Positions 56,806 through 64,000 of a DNA stretch of 64,000 nt are shown here, piece after piece. A model generated the notes under the pieces. That model was not told the DNA's origin. It was given only the letters and a program-made list of their open reading frames with translations, and made no database searches. The stretch's first letter is position 1; each line of letters begins with the position of its first letter. The stretch is from Arthrobacter pigmenti (GTDB taxonomy: Bacteria; Actinomycetota; Actinomycetes; Actinomycetales; Micrococcaceae). The position numbers were made by a program, and so were the translations under genes. The stretch is from assembly GCF_011927905.1 (NCBI RefSeq), contig NZ_JAATJL010000001.1:3348001-3412000 (forward strand), in the 5' to 3' direction.

Positions 56806-58089
56806 CTAGATCGTGGTCGAGAAGAAGCGTTCCGTGATCCGCGTGAGCTGGTACGGGTCCTCAACTCCGCACAGTTCGCGCGCTGAATGCATGGACAACA
56901 GCGGCACTCCGACATCGACCGTCCGGATTCCCAGGCGCGTGGCCGTCAGCGGCCCGATGGTGGACCCGCACGGCATCACGTTATTCGATACGAATTCCTG
57001 GTACGGCGCTCCGGCGTCGCGGCACAGCCTTGCCCAATATGCAGCGCCCGGTGCGTCCGTGGTGTACCGCTGGTTGGCGTTGATCTTCAGCAGCGGCCCG
57101 CCGTTCAGGACCGGGTGGTTCGCGGGGTCGTGCCGCTCTGCGTAGTTCGGGTGAACGGCGTGGCCGGCGTCGGCGGAGACACAGAACGACGACGCCAGAG
57201 CCCGCCTCCGCGCTTCGGTGTCAGCTCCCAGCCCGGCCGAGATCCGGTGCAGGATGTCCTCAAGGAACGGTCCACTCGCACCGGAGCGTGAGGCACTGCC
57301 CACTTCCTCGTGATCAAAGGCGGCCAGCACGGCGATGGGAGCGCCGTCGTCGTCGTGCTTTGTCGCGTGGATCAGGGCGGTAAGCCCGGCGTGCACCGAG
57401 GAGAGATTGTCCAGCCGGCCCGAGGCGAAGAACTCACCGTCTGCGCCGAAGACGCGGGGTTCCTGGGTGTCGGCGACGATGACGTCAAACCCGCCGACCT
57501 CCGCCGCCTCCAGATCCGCGTCCACCGCCAGCAGCTGCAGCAGGTCAGCCCGCGCAGGGTCGCCAAGCCCCCAGACGGGGTTCATATGCTGCTGCTTGTC
57601 CAGCTTCAGCCCGTCATTGACTGCGCGGTCGAGGTGGATCGCGAGCTGCGGAAAACGCAGGAGGGGGCCGGTATGGACGAGGTGCTCGGCGCCGTCGTGC
57701 GTGACCAGACGACCCGCAAACGCAAGCTCGCGGTCCAGCCAGGAGTTCAGCAGCGGCCCACCGTAAACCTCGACGCCGGCCTGAAGCCAGCCGTGTCGGC
57801 CGATCGTCGGCTTGGGCTTGAGCTTGAAGGACGGCGAATCGGTGTGCGCGCCGAGGATATGGAAGCCGGTGGTCTCCGTGGCAGCGGCCGGGGTGCGCCA
57901 GGCGATCAGCGCGCCGTCGCGGATGACGAAGTAACGGCCGGGCCCGCCGTCCCAGGCGTCCTCCTCGAGCAACCGGGTGAATCCTGCTGCCTGTAAGCGC
58001 CGGCCACCCTCATGGGCGGCGTGGAAACTCGAGGGCGAGGCGCTGACGTAAGCGCCGAGATCAGCAATGTGGGCGTGAGCGGCAGTCAT
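56806..58089 (-). CDS. M18 family aminopeptidase
   Basis: A 427-residue dinuclear-zinc aminopeptidase of the M18 family (ApeB/aspartyl aminopeptidase type). The metal and catalytic set is visible: GAHTDSPSFKLKP (His, Asp), DHEEVGSASRSGASGPFL (Glu-Glu), and SADAGHAVHPNY with later metal ligand region VSNNVMPCGSTIGP. ATG 58089 follows AGGGTGG; GTG 58098 is an alternative. It removes N-terminal acidic or other residues from peptides in the cytoplasm. It lies 16 bases after the response regulator stop and may be cotranscribed. Confidence 0.92.
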   Translation of the reverse strand: MTAAHAHIADLGAYVSASPSSFHAAHEGGRRLQAAGFTRLLEEDAWDGGPGRYFVIRDGALIAWRTPAAATETTGFHILGAHTDSPSFKLKPKPTIGRHGWLQAGVEVYGGPLLNSWLDRELAFAGRLVTHDGAEHLVHTGPLLRFPQLAIHLDRAVNDGLKLDKQQHMNPVWGLGDPARADLLQLLAVDADLEAAEVGGFDVIVADTQEPRVFGADGEFFASGRLDNLSSVHAGLTALIHATKHDDDGAPIAVLAAFDHEEVGSASRSGASGPFLEDILHRISAGLGADTEARRRALASSFCVSADAGHAVHPNYAERHDPANHPVLNGGPLLKINANQRYTTDAPGAAYWARLCRDAGAPYQEFVSNNVMPCGSTIGPLTATRLGIRTVDVGVPLLSMHSARELCGVEDPYQLTRITERFFSTTI

Positions 58090-58105
58090 GCATTCCACCC
58101 TAGCG

Positions 58106-58789
58106 CTAGAAATCCAGCCCCTGGCTTGGCGTCACCAGACCGGTCTCATAGGCGTACACCACGGCCTGAACGCGGTCGCGCAGGTGCAGCTTGGTGAGAA
58201 TCCGCCGCACGTGCGTCTTCACCGTCGCTTCGGAGAGGAAGAAGCGGTGGGCCAGTTCCGCGTTGGAGAGCCCCTCCGCGATCGCCTCCAGCACTTCCAG
58301 TTCCCGCGGCGTCAGGTCCGCGAGCAGCGGATCGCGGGGCGGTTTTGGCGCGTCCGGTTTGGAGCGCACGTACGTCTCGAGCAGGCGCTGGGTAATCCGG
58401 GGAGCGACGACGGCGTCACCGCTCGCGACCACGCGCACGGCGCGCACCAGTTCGTCCGGCGCCACGTCTTTGAGCAGGAACGCCGAGGCGCCGGCCTGCA
58501 GTCCGGCGAACGCGTACTCGTCGAGGTCGAACGTGGTGAGAATGATGATCCGGGCGCAGGATCCGGAGGCTGTGATGCGCCGGGTCGCTTCGATGCCGTC
58601 CATCACCGGCATGCGGACATCCATGAGGACGACATCGGGAGCCAGGCTGCCGACGAGCCGGGCGCCCTCCGCGCCGTCGGATGCCTCGCCGACAATGTGC
58701 ATGTCCTCTTCACCCTCGAGGATGAGGCGAAAGCCCATGCGCAGAAGCGGCTGGTCGTCCACGAGAAGGACTTTGGTCGGTTCACTCAC
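58106..58789 (-). CDS. NarL/LuxR-family response regulator
   Basis: A 227-residue regulator. The receiver has VLLVDDQPLLRMGF, Asp in VVLMDVRMPVMDG and Lys in FLLKDVAPDELV. The C-terminal LuxR HTH is LTPRELEVLEAIAEGLSNAELAHRFFLSEATVKTHVRRIL. GTG start overlaps the kinase stop (GTGA). It follows an ABC-2 exporter and its kinase in one operon, a layout typical of antibiotic-sensing detoxification modules, so it probably controls the exporter. Confidence 0.92.
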   Translation of the reverse strand: MSEPTKVLLVDDQPLLRMGFRLILEGEEDMHIVGEASDGAEGARLVGSLAPDVVLMDVRMPVMDGIEATRRITASGSCARIIILTTFDLDEYAFAGLQAGASAFLLKDVAPDELVRAVRVVASGDAVVAPRITQRLLETYVRSKPDAPKPPRDPLLADLTPRELEVLEAIAEGLSNAELAHRFFLSEATVKTHVRRILTKLHLRDRVQAVVYAYETGLVTPSQGLDF

Positions 58790-60036
58790 GCCGTTTTCTC
58801 CTGCTCTTGGGGTATCTCCAGTGCCGCGCTAACCACCCAGCCGCCGGATGGTCCGGGTCCGCACTTCACGGTACCGCCGTAAATCGCTGCACGTTCGCGC
58901 ATGCCCGCGATCCCCTGCCCCGTTCCAATCGAAGCGGCGGGCTCCATGGCGCCACGGCCGTCGTCGGACACACGGACCTTCACCGTACTTCCCACCCGCG
59001 CGATCGCAACGTCAACGGTGGTTACCGCCTTGCCGTACCGCAGCACGTTGGTCAGTGACTCCTGGATGATGCGGTAGACAGTCAGTTCGAAGGCCGGATC
59101 TCCCGGCAACCCGGGACCACTCAACTGGACACGAATGGGCAGGCCCGCCGCGCGGAAGCCATCAAGGAGGCTGGCGAGCGATCCCGTAGCCGGGAGCGGA
59201 GCCAGCGGCGCGGCGTCGGGCCCTTCCCTCAGGACGCCCAGGACCCTGCGCATGTCTGCGAGCGCTGTCCGGCCGGTGGCGGAAAGCTCAGTGAGCACTT
59301 GGCGCGCACGGTCCTGATCTCGTTTCATGACGACGGCGGCGCCATCCGAGAGCGCGACCATCACTGAGAGGGAGTGGGCGACGACGTCGTGCATCTCGCG
59401 TGCGATCCGGTTGCGTTCATTCGCTGACGCCAGTTCGGCGTTGCGGTCCGCCCAGTCGCGGAGTTCGTTCTCGTGCTTGCGCTCGCGCCGGACGCTCACG
59501 CCGACGCCCATCGCGACGGCGTACCACATGACGATGAAACCCATGACAACCCAGATCAGGAAGGGAAACTCGTCCGGCATCATGTTCGGCGTGAACCACA
59601 GGGGCGCGATCGAGATGACAAGGGCGCCGATGAGCGCGCCGATCGCGACGCGGATCTTGTGCGAAACGGCAACCACGTACAGGGCGAACCAGATGGCGAT
59701 GCCGACGCTGGAACGCGCCTCCGACAGCAGTAGCGCGAAGGGTTCCACAGCGCACAACAGCGCGAGCACGATCAGCGGCCGGCTACGCCTGAAAGCCAGG
59801 ATGACGGCCGCTACGCCGATCGGGAGCACGCTCCACCAGCCCGTCGGTACCTCTGCGGCGAAGAAGACGTTGGGGACGCTCGCAAGCAGGAAGAGCAGTA
59901 CGACGACGGCGTCCATCACCCGCGGACGGTTACGGAAGAACCGGCGGATGGGGCCGAGCCGTCGTGCGTTAATCTCGGTGAAGGAGACGGCAGCCGTTCG
60001 TTCCGCCGTCCCCTTCACCGAGGTCTTTTCACTCAT
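58786..60036 (-). CDS. Sensor histidine kinase, NarX/DesK type
   Basis: A 416-residue HisKA_3 kinase. The N-terminal 170 residues hold about five hydrophobic helices (RVMDAVVVLLFLLASVPNVFF, LPIGVAAVILAF, PLIVLALLCAVEPFALLL and further), with no large extracellular sensor, i.e. an intramembrane-sensing kinase. The phospho-acceptor lies in REMHDVVAHSLSVMVALSDG, and the ATPase has LTNVLRYG and SDDGRGAM, then GTGQGIAGMRERAAIYGG. It pairs with the NarL-type regulator and lies 24 bases after an ABC-2 permease gene. Confidence 0.9.
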   Translation of the reverse strand: MSEKTSVKGTAERTAAVSFTEINARRLGPIRRFFRNRPRVMDAVVVLLFLLASVPNVFFAAEVPTGWWSVLPIGVAAVILAFRRSRPLIVLALLCAVEPFALLLSEARSSVGIAIWFALYVVAVSHKIRVAIGALIGALVISIAPLWFTPNMMPDEFPFLIWVVMGFIVMWYAVAMGVGVSVRRERKHENELRDWADRNAELASANERNRIAREMHDVVAHSLSVMVALSDGAAVVMKRDQDRARQVLTELSATGRTALADMRRVLGVLREGPDAAPLAPLPATGSLASLLDGFRAAGLPIRVQLSGPGLPGDPAFELTVYRIIQESLTNVLRYGKAVTTVDVAIARVGSTVKVRVSDDGRGAMEPAASIGTGQGIAGMRERAAIYGGTVKCGPGPSGGWVVSAALEIPQEQEKTA

Positions 60037-60060
60037 GGAGTGAGCTTATTGTGCGCGTGC

Positions 60061-60942
60061 CTAGACGTCGCGCTTCTTCGTGACCAGCAGGGAGATCAGC
60101 AGGAGACCCAGGGCCCAGCCGCCGAGGACCAGTGCACCCTGCCATTGGTTGAGGGCGCCGTCGGCGATGTCGATGGCGACCATCTGGGCGGCACCCGCAT
60201 CAGGAAGGAACCGGGCGGCGTCGGGAATCCAGTCGGCAATGCCGGCAAGAAGCGTCATCACGAGGATCGGCACAACGAAGAGCAAGCCGATCGTGGTGAC
60301 CACGCCGCCCGCCGTGTTGCGCAGGAGCGTTCCGATGGACATCGCCATGACAGCGACCAGCGCCAGAACCGAGCCGGTGTTGATGATGTGCAGCAGGACG
60401 CCGTCAGTGCCGAGGCTGAAGTTGAGTTCAGACGGCGTCAGGATCGGCTGAGCCACAAGGTAACCGAGGAAGGCGGATCCCGCTCCGAGAACAAAGGCGA
60501 TCAGGGCGAAGACAAGCTGCTTGGCAAGCAACGCCGGAATGCGCTTCGGGACGGCGACCATGGTGGACCGGATCATGCCCGTTCCCCACTCGGAAGCGAT
60601 CAGGACCACCGCGAGGGAGCCGATAAGGAGCTGTCCGAATACGACGCCGGAGCCCGGGATGGTGGAAACAATGGAGGTGGCATCTGGTGCACCCTGCATC
60701 TGGGCGGCCATCTCCGGGTCGGACTGGAAATCGAGGAGCACCGTGGTCTGCCAGGCGAAAAGTGCTGCGAAACCAACCATGACTATCAAGGTGATTGCCA
60801 GCAGAATCACTGTGGAGGGGACCGTGGTGACCTTGATCCATTCGGACTTCAGGACTCGTCCGAAGCTGACTCCGGATCCCGTGGTGGTGCGGCGCGATGC
60901 GGTTGTAGTCTGCGGCGCGCTCGCCGTAGCTGTGTGTGCCAT
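60061..60942 (-). CDS. ABC-2 type exporter, permease
   Basis: A 293-residue membrane protein with about six helices (PSTVILLAITLIVMVGFAALFAW, FGQLLIGSLAVVLIASEWGTGMI, LVFALIAFVLGAGSAFLGY and further, ending ALVLGGWALGLLLISLLV). It contains the ABC-2 family motif SEWGTGMIRSTMVAVPKR. An N-terminal Thr/Ala-rich tail precedes TM1. It starts 2 bases after the ATPase stop and partners it; the NarL-type two-component genes follow. The exported compound is unknown, probably a peptide antibiotic or lipid. Confidence 0.88.
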   Translation of the reverse strand: MAHTATASAPQTTTASRRTTTGSGVSFGRVLKSEWIKVTTVPSTVILLAITLIVMVGFAALFAWQTTVLLDFQSDPEMAAQMQGAPDATSIVSTIPGSGVVFGQLLIGSLAVVLIASEWGTGMIRSTMVAVPKRIPALLAKQLVFALIAFVLGAGSAFLGYLVAQPILTPSELNFSLGTDGVLLHIINTGSVLALVAVMAMSIGTLLRNTAGGVVTTIGLLFVVPILVMTLLAGIADWIPDAARFLPDAGAAQMVAIDIADGALNQWQGALVLGGWALGLLLISLLVTKKRDV

Positions 60943-60944
60943 GG

Positions 60945-61892
60945 TTACTTTCCTCCCTGGGCGCCGGCTCCGGCGGGGGCCTGCGGAAGATCATGTGAGT
61001 GGTACTCGACTGCATCGCCCGTGAGTTGCATGTAGGCCTCTTCAAGGGACGCCTGCAGCGGCGTGAGTTCGTAGACGAGCACCTGGTTGGCGAGGGCCGC
61101 CTGCGCGATCCGGCGCGTATCGGCACCGGTGATTTCGAGGAGTTCGGGCTCGAGCTGCTGGGTGGTGACGCCGTCGGCCGCCAGGGCCCTGACCAGCTCT
61201 CCCGGATTCTCGGTGCGGACCCGGGTGCGTGACTGGCCCTGGCCCGCGATGATTTCGCTGATCGGTGCGTCGGCGATGATCCTGCCGCGGCCGATCACAA
61301 TGAGGTGGTCCGCGGTGAGCGCCATCTCCGACATGAGGTGGGAGGACAGGAAGACCGTGCGGCCCTCGGAAGCCAACCCTTTGACAAGGTGGCGGACCCA
61401 CTGGACGCCCTCGGGGTCGAGACCGTTGACCGGCTCGTCGAGGATGACGGTGTGCGGGTCACCGAGTAGCGCGGCGGCAATGCCGAGGCGCTGGCCCATA
61501 CCGAGGGAGAACCCCCCGACGCGCTTCTTGGCGACAGGGCCGAGGCCGGTCATGTCGATGACTTCCTTGACCCGGCTGTTGGGGATCCCGTGGGTCGCGG
61601 CCATCGCGCGAAGGTGGTTGTAGGCGCTGCGCTTGGTGTGGACGGCTTTCGCGTCGAGCAGTGCGCCGACTTCGCGAAGTGGTGCCGCATGCTGTGCGTA
61701 GTGCTTTCCGTTGACGCGGACGTCACCGCCTGAGGGACGATCCAGGCCGACAATCATGCGCATGGTGGTGGACTTGCCGGCTCCGTTGGGGCCGAGGAAG
61801 CCGGTCACCTGGCCGGGCTTCACGGTGAAGGAAATGCGATCTACGGCCGTCTTGGAGCCGTAGCGTTTGGCCAGCTCTGCTGCCTCAATCAT
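60945..61892 (-). CDS. ABC-2 type exporter, ATP-binding subunit
   Basis: A 315-residue ATPase. Walker A is GPNGAGKST, the Q loop is in VGALLDAKAV, the signature is FSLGMGQRLGIA, Walker B is TVILDEPVNGLDPEG and the switch His is in FLSSHLMSEMALT. A C-terminal accessory region resembles bacitracin/daunorubicin-type exporters (BcrA/DrrA). ATG 61892 follows AAGGATG at good spacing; ATG 61901 would have its ribosome site directly adjacent. It is the first gene of ATPase-permease-kinase-regulator. Confidence 0.92.
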   Translation of the reverse strand: MIEAAELAKRYGSKTAVDRISFTVKPGQVTGFLGPNGAGKSTTMRMIVGLDRPSGGDVRVNGKHYAQHAAPLREVGALLDAKAVHTKRSAYNHLRAMAATHGIPNSRVKEVIDMTGLGPVAKKRVGGFSLGMGQRLGIAAALLGDPHTVILDEPVNGLDPEGVQWVRHLVKGLASEGRTVFLSSHLMSEMALTADHLIVIGRGRIIADAPISEIIAGQGQSRTRVRTENPGELVRALAADGVTTQQLEPELLEITGADTRRIAQAALANQVLVYELTPLQASLEEAYMQLTGDAVEYHSHDLPQAPAGAGAQGGK

Positions 61893-62096
61893 GGTGGGCA
61901 TCCTTGGGAAGAGGGGTTTCTTGGAATACTTCCACCCTACTTATCCGTGTGCACCGCGACGCCGCCCAGAGGGATGATCTTGCTCTGGCCGCCGGTACGT
62001 CGAAAGGATGATCCCCGCGAACCCCGAACGTCGTCGAGTGGGCGCTGATGACGGGTTCCCCGCGGAATCCAGTTGTTTCTGCCGGCTCGATGTTGC

Positions 62097-63272
62097 TCAG
62101 GGGGTGGTTGAGGCCAGGGACTGCGGGCGGCCGGAGACTTCGATCTCGTACTGCTCGAGTGTTTCGAGGTTGACCGCCGTGATGCCAGGCCAGAATCCGT
62201 CACGAGTGTAGCCACCGGAGAGGAGCGCGTACTGGGTGCCGGCGGCGTCCGTCCACGGGAGCACGGTTTCATGGAGCCGGTCGAGCGGCACAATCTCCTC
62301 CCGGCCCATAGCCGGGTCGCGGATGGTCAGGTTCGGTTCCCCTGTCGCGTTCCCGAACGCGCCCGTGCCGATCGCCAGCAGTTTCCCGTCGGTATAGGCC
62401 GCACCGTGCTGATGAGAATTCGCCGTCATCTCCTCCACAGCAACGGTGCCGGTGGCCGGATCGACGACGGCGAGCGCCAGCCCCTGGTGGGGCAGGAGGA
62501 GGTTGCCGTCGTCGTCGATCGCGCCGTAATGGGGCTTCTCCCACGAGGCCAGGCCACCCTCCGTGCCGAAAGGGGCGACTTCAATCCGTCGGGCAGCGAA
62601 CGTACCGGATTCGACAATGTGAACCGAGAACGAATCGTGATCGATCGTATAGATCTCAGAGCCGTCATCCGAGAGGAGGATGTCGAAGGGGCGCAGTCCC
62701 ACCTCGACGTTTGCGATTGACTGTCCTGCCGCGACGTCGATCTTCTCCAGCACCGACGTACCGCCCGCGACGACGACGGCGACATACACGGTGCTGCCGT
62801 CATCACTGGCCACGATTCCGGTTCCGCCGGGCCGGTACTCCCCGAACTCGACCCGCGCGGGTTGATGCGCATGAGGGATCAAAGCGGTACGTGCTCGCCG
62901 GTCGAGATCGACGACGGCGACGCCTTCCGCTGTGGAGACAAACGCCTGCCCAGCCGCCACGTACACATCCCACGGTGCAGCACCGACCGGGATAGTGTCC
63001 TGGACCGGGTTCTCCCGATCGGCGGGATCAATCAGCAGGACGCTGTCGCCTGAAGCATCGGTGGCGAGGACAAGATCCGGCTCAGCGGCAGGCGGCTTGG
63101 CAACGTCCGGCGTCTGAACGGAAACCGGAGGCTCCGTCAGCGGCGGTCTGGAGATTTCGACCGATAACGACGGCTCGGCCGGCTCAGGAGATTCAGACGG
63201 CGCATCAACCGGCACTGCCGTGCACGCGCTCATCAGGAGCAGGCAGAGTACGACGACGACGCGGCGGAGCAT
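62097..63272 (-). CDS. Beta-propeller (YncE-like) lipoprotein
   Basis: A 391-residue lipoprotein. Signal VVVVLCLLLMSAC ends at a lipobox. A Pro/Glu/Ser-rich linker (DAPSESPEPAEPSLS) leads to a seven-bladed-type propeller with repeats such as ATDASGDSVLLIDPADREN, VAVVDLDRRARTALIPH, STVYVAVVVAGGTSVLEKIDVA and SEIYTIDHDSFSVHIVES. No catalytic motif is evident. It is a monocistronic gene between two ABC exporter loci. The ligand is unknown. Confidence 0.8.
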   Translation of the reverse strand: MLRRVVVVLCLLLMSACTAVPVDAPSESPEPAEPSLSVEISRPPLTEPPVSVQTPDVAKPPAAEPDLVLATDASGDSVLLIDPADRENPVQDTIPVGAAPWDVYVAAGQAFVSTAEGVAVVDLDRRARTALIPHAHQPARVEFGEYRPGGTGIVASDDGSTVYVAVVVAGGTSVLEKIDVAAGQSIANVEVGLRPFDILLSDDGSEIYTIDHDSFSVHIVESGTFAARRIEVAPFGTEGGLASWEKPHYGAIDDDGNLLLPHQGLALAVVDPATGTVAVEEMTANSHQHGAAYTDGKLLAIGTGAFGNATGEPNLTIRDPAMGREEIVPLDRLHETVLPWTDAAGTQYALLSGGYTRDGFWPGITAVNLETLEQYEIEVSGRPQSLASTTP

Positions 63273-63315
63273 GCATCCATTGTCGCCTGCGCGTCGTCTA
63301 CTCCGGGAAGCGCAC

Positions 63316-63369
63316 CGAGCGGGCGCCAGTAACCATTCTCTTGCGAAAAGGGTTCTGAGCGCCCGCTCG
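63316..63369. terminator. Hairpin after the ABC-2 permease gene
   Basis: CGAGCGGGCGC (63316-63326) pairs perfectly with GCGCCCGCTCG (63359-63369). The 32-base interior can pair further (AACC with GGTT). It lies 22 bases after the permease stop in its direction of transcription, between it and the lipoprotein start. Confidence 0.6.
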
Positions 63370-63390
63370 AAGTATCCGTGGTGCAGAGAG

Positions 63391-64000
63391 TCAGCGTGAG
63401 CTGATGGACTTGTACTTCTTCACGGCTAGCGGCACAAAGATGGCGAGCATCAGTACAGCGCCTATCAGTACCGTCGGGATGGCATTCTGCATTGGCCAGG
63501 CGTCAGGCACGGGTGCCGTACCAACGTTTCCGAATAGCTCACGGGCCGCCTGCACGAGGGCAGATACCGGGTTCCAATTGGCAAAGGTCTCGAGAGGAGC
63601 CGGAAGGTTCTGGGGCTGCACAAAGGCATTCGAGATGAACGTCAACGGGAAGAGGATCATAAATGAGGCATTGTTGATCGTCTCAGCTGACTTCACCATC
63701 ATCCCGAGCAGCGCCATTACCCAACTGAACGCGAACGAGAACAGCAGTAGCAGGCCAACCCCGGCAAGGAACTCCGGAACCGAGGTGTTGACCCTCCACC
63801 CAACAAGGAAGCCTGTGCCGATCATGATGAGCATGGAAATGGCGTTCAGAACGAGGTCGCTTACCGTACGGCCGATCAGCACCGCCGACGAGCTCATGGG
63901 CAGAGTTCTGAAGCGGTCGATGATTCCCAGCTTCAGGTCCTGCGCCATGGACGCCCCGGAGAAGGTGGAACCGAAGACGACCGTCTGGGCGAAAATGCCT
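63391..64000 (-). CDS. ABC-2 type exporter permease (DrrB-like), truncated by the window end
   Basis: About 203 C-terminal residues are seen; the gene starts beyond the right edge. The region contains FGSTFSGASMAQDLKLGIIDRFRTLPMSSSAVLIGRTVSDLV, the DrrB/ABC-2 family motif with a conserved Asp/Arg. Four further helices follow (LNAISMLIMIGTGFLVGW, LAGVGLLLLFSFAFSWVMALLG, ASFMILFPLTFISNAFV and AVLMLAIFVPLAVKKY). The reading frame is open through the edge without a stop, so the internal ATG at 63948 is not the start. A cognate ATPase should lie just outside the window. Confidence 0.88.
   Translation of the reverse strand, partial: GIFAQTVVFGSTFSGASMAQDLKLGIIDRFRTLPMSSSAVLIGRTVSDLVLNAISMLIMIGTGFLVGWRVNTSVPEFLAGVGLLLLFSFAFSWVMALLGMMVKSAETINNASFMILFPLTFISNAFVQPQNLPAPLETFANWNPVSALVQAARELFGNVGTAPVPDAWPMQNAIPTVLIGAVLMLAIFVPLAVKKYKSISSR

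Noticed and set aside
61937-62293. A 118-residue minus-strand frame in the spacer upstream of the exporter ATPase
   Set aside because: Most of it is the shifted frame of the lipoprotein gene; the remaining 40 residues have no recognisable family. I see no gene in the 195-base spacer.
1-64000. tRNA, rRNA, CRISPR arrays, riboswitches, transposases and prophage genes
   Set aside because: I looked for cloverleaf-like sequences, regular direct repeats with spacers, transposase motifs and phage structural genes and found none. The holin-family gene at 1762 stands without phage neighbours.

Overview
The window looks like an actinobacterial chromosome segment from the Micrococcaceae, most like Arthrobacter and relatives. 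The reasons are a high G+C content, an mRNA-style mix of ATG and GTG starts with frequent 4-base ATGA/GTGA overlaps, an SSB with a glycine/glutamine-rich linker, a 4TM phage-holin-family protein, DUF3060, DUF3105 and DUF4031 proteins, and an rpsF-ssb-rpsR-rplI-(dnaB) block. No tRNA, rRNA, CRISPR array, insertion sequence or prophage was seen. Apart from the intein in dnaB, mobile DNA is limited to short palindromic repeats.

Layout. 1-3.7 kb: start of a 2-oxoacid dehydrogenase E1-alpha gene, a HisC-type aminotransferase, a holin-like membrane protein, and a WXG100-like protein coupled to a lipase-like hydrolase. 3.9-7.6 kb: purB, an AEC transporter, a 2H phosphoesterase and a small ABC-type ATPase. 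7.6-13.6 kb: a CitA/CitB-type two-component system divergent from tctC-tctB-tctA-usp (tricarboxylate uptake). 13.7-18.1 kb: ArsR/SRPBCC pair, DHFR-like reductase, TetR/MFS pair, CutC. 18.2-22.5 kb: copper region (DUF3105, DUF305, csoR-copZ-copA) bounded on both sides by two copies of one hairpin family. 22.6-24.8 kb: EamA exporter, HhH-GPD protein, DUF1761 membrane protein.

24.9-34.4 kb is a complete-looking hydroxyproline catabolic locus: 4-hydroxyproline 2-epimerase, a three-part FAD/[2Fe-2S] D-hydroxyproline dehydrogenase, an ornithine-cyclodeaminase-family enzyme, a DapA-family deaminase, alpha-ketoglutarate semialdehyde dehydrogenase, an Xaa-Pro-dipeptidase-like amidohydrolase and a GntR/FCD regulator. 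It should take trans-4-hydroxy-L-proline to 2-oxoglutarate.

34.5-50.6 kb is mixed: MATE exporter, LCP ligase, a beta-propeller lipoprotein, TetR, GNAT, a hipBA toxin-antitoxin pair whose promoter lies inside the upstream DUF4031-HD gene, a BNR-propeller gene overlapping a MoaD/ThiS-like gene, a PhoX-type phosphatase gene broken by a one-base frameshift, an OmpR-type two-component system divergent from a DUF3060 lipoprotein, and a MOSC protein.

50.6-56.6 kb is the replication/ribosomal block: dnaB carrying a 427-residue intein with a LAGLIDADG endonuclease, a 507-base upstream region with several DnaA boxes, then rplI, rpsR, ssb and rpsF. 56.8-64 kb: M18 aminopeptidase, a NarL-type two-component system in one operon with an ABC-2 exporter, a beta-propeller lipoprotein, and a truncated ABC-2 permease at the right edge.
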